A stretch of 64,000 nt of DNA from Zea mays (lineage: Eukaryota > Streptophyta > Magnoliopsida > Poales > Poaceae), in assembly GCF_902167145.1 (NCBI RefSeq), contig NC_050097.1:226939034-227003033 (forward strand), read 5' to 3'. The translations under genes were made by a program, and so were the position numbers. The notes below the pieces were generated by a model. That model saw only the letters and a program-made list of their open reading frames with translations. It made no database searches and had not been told where the DNA came from. The stretch's first letter is position 1. Each line of letters opens with the position of its first letter. Below are positions 37,558 through 48,265 of this stretch, in pieces.

Positions 37558-38877
37558 TTAGAGACCCGTTGGAACTAGCTGCTGTCGACCGGTTCGGAGG
37601 CCTTGTCGGGCTGTGTCCTCCATGTCGGTCTTATCGGGCTGTGTCCTGCTGCGGAGGCCTGATCCATGTCCCGCTGCATTGAGGGGTCTCCTTAGGCTTT
37701 CGCTGAGACTTGACTTTTCTTTGGTGGAGCTCTTCCGATCGGGCATACTTTTCAAAAAGCCGGTAGAACTCCTGCAGGTTAGTTGGTGGATCCCTTATGT
37801 GGTGGTTGTACAAGACGCCTGCCCGAAGGCCACTGATTGCATAGTTGATGGTTATATGGTCATCAGCCGAAGGCAGCTGTGATTTCAACAGGAGAAACTT
37901 TTTGTAATATTCTCGAATACTTTCCTTCTCTTGCTGCCTACAAAGCGAGAGTTCTGCCAGGGCGTCTGTCTTGAGTCTGTAACCTTGAAAGTTTAGTAGA
38001 AATTTGTCGCGAAGTGTCTTCCATGAATCAATTGATAATGGTGGCAGTCTTGAATACCATGTGAGAGCTGGGCCCTCGAGGGCTATGATGAATGACTTGG
38101 CCATGGTGGCGTCGTCCCCCAGATGATGCGATTGCGACCTCATAACTCATGATGTACTGAGTTGGGTCTGCACTGTCGTTTTACTTTGGGTAAGTGCCTG
38201 CTCTGAAATTTTGCGGCCAAGGGGAGGCCTGAAGCTATGGTGCAAGAGGGCTTCATATTCATCAAGGTAATTTAATCCTTGGAAGGCAGCTGATGAGAAG
38301 GCTGGTATGTGGGGGTGACGAGGGTTTACATTGAGTGTGGGGTCCTGCTGCTGGTGGTAGGGGTCCTCGCCTTGCATTTCTGTGATTTGCTGCTCCAGCT
38401 CTTAGCTTTCTACTCTTCTTCTAGGATCATATGCCTGACTTTAGCCTACATGTTGATGCGCTGGTGCTTGGCCACGAGTATCTCCTTCTGTTTTTGCAGG
38501 TGATTGTTTTTAATGCGAAGTGCTCGTAACTTTAGCTAGTCTTCAGCTAAGATGCCTAGGACCTCGTCGTCCTCGATGATATCATCAACCTATGTGGGGT
38601 GAAACCTAGCGGGGGTTCCGAGGGAGACCCTCAGAACTGCACGTGCGAACGATGCCTTCGGGGGTGGGTGGGTTCTCTATTCAAGGGTGCTTGCTGTTGG
38701 CTGCTCCATCATTTTCGGGTGCCTCTTGGGGAACGTTGTCGGTGAGGGCTGCCTTGTCTTTCTTCTTGGCGAGGGCCACCTTCGCCGCGTCGTCCAGAGA
38801 GGTGATGGCCTTGGAAGTTGCTTTCTTGGGGGCCATCGCGGGATTGCTTTGTTGGAGCACGAACGGTGGGCGACAAA
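37558..38877 (-). pseudogene. Gypsy gag fragment
   Basis: The minus strand holds a likely gag start, MAPKKATSKAITSLDDA (ATG at 38836), about 40 bases after a primer-site-like sequence (GTCGCCCACCG). Further on, after stops and shifts, 37631-38143 reads SFIIALEGPALTWYSRLPP, ESIREYYKKFLLLKSQL and SGLRAGVLYNHHIRD, a typical Retrotrans_gag domain (capsid). The gene is truncated at its left end and no protease or RT follows. The PBS type and the gag suggest a Tat-like Gypsy lineage, but this is tentative. Confidence 0.75.
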
Positions 38878-39314
38878 TGTTGGTACTGATTGACACATGG
38901 TCAAGCAGGCCTAAGCACTCGAAAAAGAGGGCATTGTTGGTCACTTGTTCTCAAATGCTATAAGAACAAGGCAACACAAATGTTAATGGTTAAAGGCCTT
39001 CGTCCTTCGAAGCATTATCTCCCTTAGGATATAATGATCTTTGGACGAAGGTCATGAAAGACAAACCTTCATCATCTCAATATGTAATAATAGAAAGCAA
39101 GAATATATGGGACATATAAAGAACATGAATAACCATATCAAATCATTAGATCATCTACCTTCTCATTATATGATCATGGACAAATATTGATGATATTGAG
39201 TTACATTTGTACCTTCGGCTTGATAGAAGGTAAAAATCCAAGAGTGACGTGCGAGTGATTACAAGTCAGCGCGAACAGTACAGGGGTATTGTTCATCTAT
39301 TTATAGGCACGAAA
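38878..39314 (-). mobile_element. Truncated Gypsy 5' LTR
   Basis: From 38935 it matches 58520-58900 closely (TGTTGGTCACTTGTTCTC, then CTTCGTCCTTCGAAGCATTA, and CTATTTATAGGCACG). On the left, a further 57 bases start with their own TGTTGG (38878) next to the primer-site-like sequence. The right part is missing: similarity ends at about 39314, where the Opie-like LTR begins in mid-sequence. Confidence 0.75.
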
Positions 39315-40142
39315 CCTAGCTCTTGTAAGTGGTTGAGAAGTGGAAAACTTGGATGCAATGAATGGTGGGGTGGTTGGGGTATTTATAGCCCCAACCACCA
39401 AACATGACCGTTGGTGGAGGCTGTCTGTCGTATGGTGCACCGGACAGTCCGGTGCACACCGGACATGTCCGGTGCGCCAGCCACGTCACCAATGCCGTTG
39501 GATTCCGACCGTTGGAGCTTCTGTCTTCTGGGCCCGCCTGGATGTCCGGTGCACACCGGACATGTACTGTTCAATGTCCGGTGCGCCAGTATGGGCGTGC
39601 CTGACTTCTGCGCGCTTCTGGCGCGCATTGAATGCGCCTGCAGGTGACCGTTGGCGCGAAGTAGCCGTTGCTCTGCTGGTTCACCGGACAGTCCGGTGTA
39701 CATCGGACAGTCCGGTGTACACCGGACAGTCCGGTGTACACCGGACAGTCCGGTGAATTATAGCGGAGCAGCCGCTGCGTTTTCCCGAGGCTGACGAGTT
39801 CCAGAGGCCGCTCTTCCTTGGAGCACCGGACACTGTTCAGTGTACACCGGACAGTCCGGTGAATTATAGCGGAGTGCCTCTGGAAATTCCCGAAGGTGGC
39901 AAGTTTGAGTTTGAGTCCTCTGGTGCACCGGACAGTCCGGTGCCCCTAGACCAGAGGTGCCTTCGGTTGCCTCTTTGCTCCTTTGTTGAATCCAAAACTT
40001 GATCTTTTTATTGGCTGAGTGTGAACCTTTTACACCTGTATAATCTATACACTTGGGCAAACTAGTTAGTCCAATTATTTGTGTTGGGCAATTCAACCAC
40101 CAAAATTAATTAGGGACTAGGTGTAAGCCTAATTCCCTTTCA
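39315..40142 (-). mobile_element. 3' LTR of the Opie-like Copia element, truncated
   Basis: It matches 47473-48265 very closely. On the minus strand it opens TGAAAGGGAATTAGGC, but it stops about 500 bp short of the full LTR's other end. It contains the array of CACCGGACAGTCCGGTG palindromes (four units at 39682-39755). Confidence 0.88.
39682..39755. repeat. Palindromic LTR array, four units
   Basis: CACCGGACAGTCCGGTG repeats at 19-bp spacing (39682, 39701, 39720, 39739; one unit has CATCGG). Each unit is a palindrome around the central A-G. The matching place in the other LTR of the element (47840-47875) has only two units. Further single units lie nearby in both LTRs. Confidence 0.92.
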
Positions 40143-40157
40143 ATCTCCCCCTTTTTG
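40143..40157 (-). other. Polypurine tract of the Opie-like element
   Basis: On the minus strand AAAAAGGGGGAGAT lies directly before the LTR start TGAAAGGG. The same tract stands beside the second Sirevirus LTR at 51243. Confidence 0.8.
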
Positions 40158-40953
40158 GTGATTGATGCCAACACAAACCAAAGCAAAAATAGAAGTGCAT
40201 AATTGAACTAGTTTGCATAATGTAAGTGCAAAGGTTGCTTGGAATTGAGCCAATGTAAATACTTACAAGATATGTATGGATCGTTTCTTCGTTTTTAACA
40301 TTTTGGACCACGCTTGCACCACATGTTTTGTTTTTGCAAACTATTTTGTAAATCCTTTTCAAAGTTCTTTTGCAAATAGTCAAAGGTAAATGAATAAGAT
40401 TTTGCAAAGCATTTGAAATTTTCTCCCCCTGTTTCAAATGCTTTTCCTTTGACTAAACAAAACTCCCCCTAAATGAGATCCTCCTCTTAGTGTTCAAGAG
40501 GGTTTTGATATATCATTTTTGAAATACTATTTTCTCCTCCTTTTGAACACAATAGGATACCAATTGAAAATACTCTTTGAAAGACTAAGTTTTTGAAATT
40601 GGTGGTGGTGCGGTCCTTTTGCTTTGGGCTCATACTTTCTCCCCCTTTGGCATGAATCGCCAAAAACGGAATCATTAGAGCCCTCGAAGTGTTTTCTTCC
40701 CCTTTGGTCATAAATAAATGAGTTAAGATTATACCAAAGACGAAGTCCTTTTGCTTTCTCCCCCAAAGATGGAGAGTGGCTCGGAGTGACGACGAGGGAT
40801 GAGTTACGGAGTGGAAGCCTTTGTCTTCGCCGAAGACTCCAATTCCCTTTCAATACACCTATGACTTGGTTTGAAATAGACTTGAAAGACATATTAGTCA
40901 TAACATATGAAAGAGATATGATCAAAGGTATACAAATGAGCTATGTGTGACAG
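40158..40953 (-). other. Non-coding region between pol and 3' LTR
   Basis: No domain is seen. CTCCCCCTTTTG-like motifs recur (about 40146, 40420, 40640, 40690 and 40760), i.e. repeated polypurine-like tracts on the minus strand, a Sirevirus feature. Confidence 0.6.
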
Positions 40954-43900
40954 TTAGCAAAAGAAATTGCGTGAATCAAGAATATTGAGCTCATGCCTAA
41001 GTTTGTTAAAAGTTTGTTCATCAAGTGGCTTGGTAAAGATATCGGCTAATTGATCTTTAGTGTTAATGTAAGAAATCTCGATATCTCCCTTTTGTTGGTG
41101 ATCCCTAAGAAAATGATACCGAATGGCTATGTGTTTAGTGCGGCTATGCTCGACGGGATTATCCGCCATCTTGATTGCACTCTCATTATCACATAGCAAA
41201 GGGACTTTGGTCAATTTGTAACCGTAGTCCCGCAGGGTTTGCCTCATCCAAAGCAATTGCGCGCAACAATGGCCTGCGGCAATGTACTCGGCTTCGGCGG
41301 TGGAAAGAGCGACCGAATTTTGCTTCTTTGAAGCCCAAGACACCAAGGATCTTCCCAAGAACTGGCAAGTCCTCGATGTGCTCTTTCTATTGATTTTACA
41401 CCCCGCCCAATCGGCATCCGAATAACCAATCAAATCAAATGTGGATCCCCTAGGATACCAAAGTCCAAACTTAGGAGTATAAGCCAAATATCTCAAGATT
41501 CGTTTTACGGCCGTAAGGTGAGCTTCCTTAGGGTCGGCTTGGAATCTTGCACACATGCATACAGAAAGCATAATATCCGGTCGAGATGCACATAAATAGA
41601 GCAAAGAACCTATCATCGACCGATATACCTTTTGATCCACGGACTTACCTCCCGTGTCGAGGTCGAGATGCCCATTAGTTCCCATGGGTGTCTTGATGGG
41701 CTTGGCATCCTTCATACCAAACTTGTTTAGAATGTCTTGAGTATACTTTGTTTGGCTAATGAAGGTGCCCTCTTGGAGTTGCTTCACTTGAAATCCCAAG
41801 AAGTACTTCAACTCCCCCATCATAGACATCTCGAACTTTTGTGTCATGATCCTACTAAATTCTTCACATGTAGACTCGTTAGTAGACCCAAATATAATAT
41901 CATCAACATAAATTTGGCATACGAACAAGTCATTTTCAATAGTTTTAGTGAATAGGGTAGGATCGGCCTTTCTGACTTTGAATTCATTAGTGATGAGAAA
42001 ATCCCTAAGGCATTCATACCATGCTCTTGGGGCTTGCTTGAGCCCATAAAGCGCCTTAGAGAGTTTGTAAACATGGTTAGGGTACTCACTATCTTCAAAG
42101 CCAGGAGGTTGCTCAACATAGACCTCTTCCTTGATTGGTCCATTGAGGAAGGCACTTTTCATGTCCATTTGATAAAGCTTAAAGCCATCGTAAGTAGCAT
42201 AGGCCAATAATATGCGAATTGACTCAAGCCTAGGTACGGGTGCATAGGTTTCACCAAAATCCAAACCTTCGACTTGGGAGTATCCTTTGGACACAAGTCG
42301 AGCTTTGTTCCTTGTCACCACACCATGCTCATCTTGCTTGTTGCGGAAGACCCATTTGGTTCCTACAACATTTTGATTAGGACGTGGAACCAAATGCCAT
42401 ACCTCATTCCTAGTGAAGTTGTTGAGCTCCTCTTGCATCGCCACCACCCAATCAGAATCTAGGAGTGCTTCCTCCACCCTGTGTGGCTCAATAGAGGAAA
42501 CAAAAGAGTAATGCTCACAAAAATGTGCAACTCGAGATCTAGTAGTTACCCCCTTATGAATGTCGCCGAGGATGGTGTCGACAGGGTGATCTCGTTGGAT
42601 TGCTTGGTGGACTCTTGGGTGTGGCGGCCTTTGCTCTTCATCCTCCTTGTCTTGATCATTTGCATCTCCCCCTTGATCATTGCCGTCATCTTGAGGTGGC
42701 TCATTTGCTTGATCTTCTATTTCATCAACTTGAGCTTCATCCTCAATTTGAGTCGGTGGAGATGCTTGCGTGGAGGAGGACGGTTGATCTTGTATATTTG
42801 GAGGCTCTTCGGATTCCTTAGGACACACATCCCCAATGGACATGTTCCTTAGCGCGATGCACGGAGCCTTTTCATCACCTATCTCATCAAGATCAACTTG
42901 CTTTACTTGAGAGCCGTTAGTCTCATCAAACACAACGTCACAAGAAACTTCAACTTGTCCAGTGGACTTGTTAAAGACTCTATATGCCCTTGTGTTTGAA
43001 TCATATCTTAGTAAAAAGCCTTCTACAGTCTTAGGAGCAAATTTAGATTTTCTACCTCTCTTAACAAGAATAAAACATTTGCTACCAAAGACTCTAAAAT
43101 ATGAAATATTGGGCTTTTTACCGGTTAGGAGTTCGTAAGATGTCTTCTTGAGGATTCGGTGTAGATATAACCGGTTGATGGCGTAGCAGGCGGTGTTGAC
43201 CGCCTCAGCCCAAAACCGATCCGAAGTCTTGTACTCATCAAGCATGGTCCTTGCCATGTCCAATAGAGTTCGATTCTTCCTCTCCACTACACCATTTTGT
43301 TGAGGGTGTAGGGAGAAGAGAACTCATGCTTGATGCCCTCCTCCTCAAGGAAGCCTTCGATTTGAGAGTTCTTGAACTCCGTTCCATTGTCGCTTCTAAT
43401 TTTCTTGATCCTTAAGCCGAACTCATTTTGAGCCCTTCTTAAGAATCCCTTTAAGGTTTCTTGGGTTTGAGATTTTTCCTGCAAAAAGAATACCCAAGTG
43501 AAGCGAGAATAATCATCCACTATTACAAGACAATACTTACTCCCGCCGATGCTTATGTAAGCAATCGGGTCGAATAGATCCATGTGGAGTAGCTCAAGCG
43601 GCCTGTCGGTCGTCATGATGTTCTTGTGTGGATGATGGGCACCAACTTGCTTTCCTGCCTGGCATGCGCTACAAATCCTGTCTTTCTCAAAATGAACATT
43701 TGTTAGTCCTAAAATGTGTTCTCCCTTTAGAAGCTTGTGAAGATTCTTCATTCCAACATGTGCTAGTCGGCGATGCCAGAGCCAGCCCATGTTGGTCTTA
43801 GCAATTAAGCAAGTGTCGAGTTTAGCTCTATCAAAATCTACCAAGTATAGCTGACCCTCTAACACTCCCTTAAATGCTATTGAATCATCATTTCTTCTAA

Positions 43901-44205
43901 AGACAGTGACACCTATATCAGTGAAAAGACAGTTGTAGCCCATTTTGCATAATTGAGATACAGAAAGCAAATTGTAATCTAATGAATCTATAAGAAAAAT
44001 ATTGGAAATAGAATGGTCAGGAGATATAGCTATTTTACCAAGACCTTTGACCAAACCTTGATTTCCATCCCCGAATGTGATAGCTCGTTGGGGATCTTGG
44101 TTTTTCTCGTAGGAGGAGAACATCTTCTTCTCCCCTGTCATGTGGTTTGTGCATCCGCTGTCGAGTATCCAACTTGAGCCCCCGGATGCATAAACCTACA
44201 AAACA
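40954..44205 (-). pseudogene. Opie-like pol: protease end, integrase, RT, RNase H; one frameshift
   Basis: Two minus-strand frames carry it. The first, open from just after a TAG at about 44195, includes WILDSGCTNH (protease active site), the HHCC zinc-binding part of integrase (HRRLAHVGMKN, ICSACQAGK) and its D-D-E core (MDLFDPI, VDDYSRFTWV). It ends at 43287. The second (43287-40954) has the rest of integrase, then reverse transcriptase ([30 protein letters not shown] with the catalytic YVDD near residue 461 of this frame) and RNase H ([14 protein letters not shown]). The frames differ by one base near 43300, where a base seems lost in the conserved SPYT motif. Otherwise the domains look intact. 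It encodes the replication enzymes of the element and has no host role. Confidence 0.88.
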
Positions 44206-44208
44206 ATT

Positions 44209-46929
44209 TTAGTTCTTGACTTTAGGTACCCAAACGGTTTTGGGTCCTTTGGCATTAGAAACAAGAACTTTGGGTACCCAAACACAAGTCTTTGATCCCT
44301 TGTGTTTGCCCCCAACAAACTTGGCAACTACTTTGCCGGATTTGTTAGTCAAAACATAAGATGCATCAAAAGTTTTAAAAGAAAGACTATGTTCATTTGA
44401 TGCATTAGGAGTTTTCTTCTTAGGCAACTTAGCACGATTTGGTTGCCTAGAGCTAGATGTCTCACCCTTATATATAAAAGCATGGTTAGGGCCAGAGTGA
44501 GACTTACTAGAATGAATTCTTCTAATTTTGTCCTCGGGATAACCGACAGGGTATAAAATGTAACCCTCGTTATCCTGAGGCATGGGAGCTTTGCCCTTAA
44601 CAAAGTTAGATAATCTCTTAGCAGGGGCATTAAGTTTGACATTGTCTCCCCTTTGGAAGCCAATGCCATCCTTGATGCCAGGGCGTCTCCCACTATAGAG
44701 CATACTTCTAGCAAATTTAAATTTTTCATTTTCTAAGTTATGCTCGGCAATTTTTGCATCTAGTTTTTCTATATGATCATTTTGTTGCTTAATTAAAGTC
44801 ATGTCATCATGAATAGCATTAACATCAATATCTCTACATCTAGTGCAAATAGAAGTGTGCTCAACGGTAGATGTAGAGGGTTTGCAAGATTTTAATTCTA
44901 CAACCTTAGCATGCAATATATCATTCTTAGATCTAAGGTCGGAAATAGTAGCATTGCAGACATCAAAATCTTTAGCCTTAGCAATTAAATTTTCATTTTC
45001 ATTCCAAAGACTAACAAGAGATAAGTTCAATTCTTCAATCTTAGCAAGCAAATCATCATTATCATTCCTAAGATTGGGAATTGAAACATTACAAGCAATA
45101 GAATCAACCTTAGCTAATAAATTAGAATTCTCACTTCTAAGGTTGTCTATAGTCTCATGGCAAGTGCTTAGCTCACTAGATAATTTTTCACATTTTTCTA
45201 CTTCTAGAGCATAAGCATTTTTGACCTTAACATGCTTTTTATTTTCCTTGATTAGGAAATCCTCTTGGGAGTCCAAGAGATCATCCTTCTCATGGATGGC
45301 ACTAATCAATTCATTTAATTTTTCCTTTTGTTCCATGTTAAGGTTTGCAAAAAGGGTGCGCAAATTATCTTCCTCATCACTAGCATTATCATCACTAGAG
45401 GACTCATATCTAGTGGAGGATTTAGATTTAACCTTCTTTCTTTTGCCGTCCTTTGCCATGAGGCACTTGTGGCCGACGTTGGGGAAGAGGAGTCCCTTGG
45501 TGACGGCGATGTTGGCGGCGTCCTCGTCGGAGGAGGACTCGGTGGAGCTCTCGTCGGAGTCCCACTCTCGGCACACGTGGGCATCGCCGCCCCTCTTCTT
45601 GTGGTACCTCTTCTTTTCTCTCCTCTTGCCTTTCTTGTCATTATCCCTGTCACTGTCACTTGATAATGGACATTTAGCAATAAAGTGACCGGGCTTACCA
45701 CATTTGTAACAAACCTTCTTGGAACGGGATTTGTAGTCCTTCCCCTTCCGTTGCTTGAGGATTTGGCGAAAGCTTTTGATGATTAAAGCCATCTCCTCGT
45801 TGTCGAGCTTGGAGGCGTCAATTGGTTGTCTACTCGGTGTAGACTCCTCCTTCTTTTCTTCTGTCGCCTTGAATGCGACGGGTTGAGCTTCGGATGTGGA
45901 GGGATCATCAAGCTCGTTGATCTTTCTCGAGCCTTCGATCATGCACTCAAAACTCACAAAATTCCCGATTACTTCCTCGGGGGTCATTAGTGTATATCTT
46001 GGGTTGCCACGAATTAATTGTACTTGAGTGGGGTTAAGGAAAATAAGAGATCTTAGAATAACCTTAACCATTTCGTGGTCATCCCATTTCTTGCTCCCGA
46101 GGTTGCGCACTTGATTCACCAAGGTCTTGAGCCGGTTGTACATGTTTTGTGGCTCCTCCCCTTTGTGAAGCCGGAACCGACCGAGCTCCCCCTTGATCGT
46201 CTCCCGCTTGGTGATCTTTGTGAGCTCATCTCCTTCGTGTGCGGTTTTGAGCATATCCCAAACTTCCTTGGCGCTCTTCAACCCTTGCACTTTGTTATAC
46301 TCCTCTCTACTTAGAGAGGCAAGGAGTATTGTTGTTGCTTGAGAGTTGAAGTGCTCGATTTGGGCCACCTCATCCTCATCATAGTCTTCATCCCCTACGG
46401 ATGGTACCTGTGCACCAAACTCAACAACATCCCATATACTTTTGTGGAGCGAGGTTAGATGAAATCGCATTAAATCACTCCACCTAGCGTAATCTTCACC
46501 ATCAAAAGTTGGTGGTTTGCCTAATGGGGCGGAAAGTAAAGGTGTATGTTTAGAAATGCGAGGGTAGCGTAGGGGGATCTTACTATACTTCTTACGCTCT
46601 TGGCGTTTAGAAGTGACGGATGCCGCGTCGGAGCCGGAGGTGGATGTCGATGAGGAATCGGTCTCGTAGTAGACCACTTTCCTCATCCTTTTTTTCTTGT
46701 CCCCACTCCGTTGCGGCTTGTGGGAAGAAGACTTCTCCTTCTTCTCTTTGTGTGAAGAAGATCTCTTCTCCTTTCCTTTGGAGGAGTCCTTCTTCTTCTC
46801 CTTCCCTTTGGAGGAGTCTTTCTTCTCCTTCCTCTTGGTGCGGGACTCTTCCGATGAAGTGCTCCCGTGGCTTGTAGTGGGCTTTTCGCCGGTCTCCATC
46901 TCCTTCTTGGCGTGATCTCCCGACATCAC
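44209..46929 (-). CDS. Opie-like Sirevirus gag, 906 residues
   Basis: The frame is open from ATG (46929) to TAA (44209). Residues 1-80 are Lys/Ser-rich (KEKKDSSKGKEKKKDSSKG). Residues about 120-330 contain the UBN2-type Copia gag core (PPTFDGEDYARWSDLM, KSAKEVWDMLKTAHEG, GELGRFRLHKGEEPQNMYNR). A CCHC zinc knuckle (CYKCGKPGHFIAKC) is at about 405-418. Residues about 530-740 are a long heptad-rich coiled coil, as in Sirevirus gag. The C terminus repeats KTVWVPKV-type motifs. It would form the virus-like particle. Stop codon TAA precedes pol in another frame, so pol expression would need readthrough, shift or splicing. Confidence 0.88.
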   Translation of the reverse strand: MMSGDHAKKEMETGEKPTTSHGSTSSEESRTKRKEKKDSSKGKEKKKDSSKGKEKRSSSHKEKKEKSSSHKPQRSGDKKKRMRKVVYYETDSSSTSTSGSDAASVTSKRQERKKYSKIPLRYPRISKHTPLLSAPLGKPPTFDGEDYARWSDLMRFHLTSLHKSIWDVVEFGAQVPSVGDEDYDEDEVAQIEHFNSQATTILLASLSREEYNKVQGLKSAKEVWDMLKTAHEGDELTKITKRETIKGELGRFRLHKGEEPQNMYNRLKTLVNQVRNLGSKKWDDHEMVKVILRSLIFLNPTQVQLIRGNPRYTLMTPEEVIGNFVSFECMIEGSRKINELDDPSTSEAQPVAFKATEEKKEESTPSRQPIDASKLDNEEMALIIKSFRQILKQRKGKDYKSRSKKVCYKCGKPGHFIAKCPLSSDSDRDNDKKGKRREKKRYHKKRGGDAHVCREWDSDESSTESSSDEDAANIAVTKGLLFPNVGHKCLMAKDGKRKKVKSKSSTRYESSSDDNASDEEDNLRTLFANLNMEQKEKLNELISAIHEKDDLLDSQEDFLIKENKKHVKVKNAYALEVEKCEKLSSELSTCHETIDNLRSENSNLLAKVDSIACNVSIPNLRNDNDDLLAKIEELNLSLVSLWNENENLIAKAKDFDVCNATISDLRSKNDILHAKVVELKSCKPSTSTVEHTSICTRCRDIDVNAIHDDMTLIKQQNDHIEKLDAKIAEHNLENEKFKFARSMLYSGRRPGIKDGIGFQRGDNVKLNAPAKRLSNFVKGKAPMPQDNEGYILYPVGYPEDKIRRIHSSKSHSGPNHAFIYKGETSSSRQPNRAKLPKKKTPNASNEHSLSFKTFDASYVLTNKSGKVVAKFVGGKHKGSKTCVWVPKVLVSNAKGPKTVWVPKVKN

Positions 46930-46960
46930 TTCGAGCGGTTAGGCTCTAATGAAGCACCAG

Positions 46961-46973
46961 GCTCTGATACCAA
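46961..46973 (-). other. Primer-binding site of the Opie-like element
   Basis: The minus strand reads TTGGTATCAGAGC, complementary to the 3' end of initiator methionine tRNA, one base from the LTR end. Confidence 0.9.
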
Positions 46974-46974
46974 T

Positions 46975-48265
46975 TGATAGTCGCCTAGAGGGGGGTGAAT
47001 AGGGCGAAACTGAAATTTTCAAATATAAACACAACTACAAGCCGGGTTAGCGTTAGAAGTAAAAATGAGTCCGCGAGAGAGGGTGGAAAACAAATCTCAA
47101 GCAAATAAGAAGTGAGACACACGGATTTGTTTTACCGAGGTTCGGTTCTCGCAAACCTACTCCCCGTTGAGGAGGCCACAAAGGCCGGGTCTTTTTCAAC
47201 CCTTTCCCTCTCTCAAACGGTCCCTTCGACCGAGTGAGCTTCTCTTCTCAAATCAAAGTCGGGAACAAAACTTCCCCGCAAGGGCCACCACACAATTGGT
47301 GCCTCTTGCCTTGATTACACTGGAGTTTTGATCACAAGAACAAGTGAGAAAGAAAAGAAGCAATCCAAGCGCAAGAGCTCAAAAGAACACGACAAATCTC
47401 TCTCGCTAATCACTAAAGCCTTGTGTGGAATTGGAGAGGATTTGGTCTCTTTGGTGTGTCTAGAATTGAATGCCTAGTTCTTGTAAGTGGTTGAAAAGTG
47501 GAAAACTTGGATGCAATGAATGGTGGGGTGGTTGGGGTATTTATAGCCCCAACCACCAAACATGACCGTTAGTGGAGGTTGTCTGTCGTATGGTGCACCG
47601 GACAGTCCGGTGCACACCGGACATGTCCGGTGCGCCAGCCACGTCACCAATGCTGTTGGATTCCGACCGTTGGAGCTTCTGTCTTCTGGGCCCGCCTGGA
47701 TGTCCAGTGCACACCGGACATGTACTGTTCAATGTCCGGTGCGCCAGTATGGGCGTGCCTGACTTCTGCGCGCTTCTGGTGCGCATTGAATGCGCCTGCA
47801 GGTGACCGTTGGCGCGAAGTAGTCGTTGCTCTGCTGGTTCACCGGACAGTCCGGTGTACACCGGACAGTCCGGTGAATTATAGCGGAGCAGCCGCTGCGT
47901 TTTCTCGAGGCTGGCGAGTTCCAGAGGCCGCTCTTCCTTGGAGCACCGGACACTGTCCGGTGTACACCGGACAGTCCGGTGAATTATAGCGGAGTGCCTC
48001 TGGAAATTCCCGAAGGTGGTAAGTTTGAGTTTGAGTCCTCTGGTGCACCGGACACTGTCCGGTGTACACCGGACCAGAGGTGCCTTCGGTTGCCTCTTTG
48101 CTCCTTTGTTGAATCCAAAACTTGATCTTTTTATTGGCTGAGTGTGAACCTTTTACACCTGTATAATCTATACACTTGGGCAAACTAGTTAGTCCAATTA
48201 TTTGTGTTGGGCAATTCAACCACCAAAATTAATTAGCGACTAGGTGTAAGCCTAATTCCCTTTCA
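46975..48265 (-). mobile_element. 5' LTR of the Opie-like Copia element, complete
   Basis: 1291 bp, TGATAGTCGCCTAGAGGGGG to TAATTCCCTTTCA in + strand terms (minus: TGAAAGGG...GACTATCA). GGGTATTTATAGCCCC near 47535 is the likely TATA region. The CACCGGAC palindromes are at 47598-47635, 47840-47875 and 47944-48072. Confidence 0.9.

Larger units (their letters stand above)
39315..48265 (-). mobile_element. Opie/Ji-like Copia (Sirevirus) retrotransposon, nearly complete
   Basis: Order on the minus strand: 5' LTR (46975-48265), primer site TTGGTATCAGAGC (46961-46973), gag (46929-44209), protease-integrase-RT-RNase H (44205-40954), about 800 bp of non-coding DNA, polypurine tract (40143-40157), truncated 3' LTR. 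LTR start, long gag with coiled coil and LTR palindromes place it with the maize Sireviruses. The LTRs are very similar, so insertion was fairly recent. One frameshift in pol and the damaged 3' LTR make it non-autonomous. The target-site duplication cannot be verified because one end is lost. Confidence 0.9.

Noticed and set aside
39340..39756. Open frames of 100-138 codons on both strands in the LTR
   Set aside because: They are translations of the CACCGGACAGTCCGGTG palindromes and recur in the second LTR; they are not proteins.
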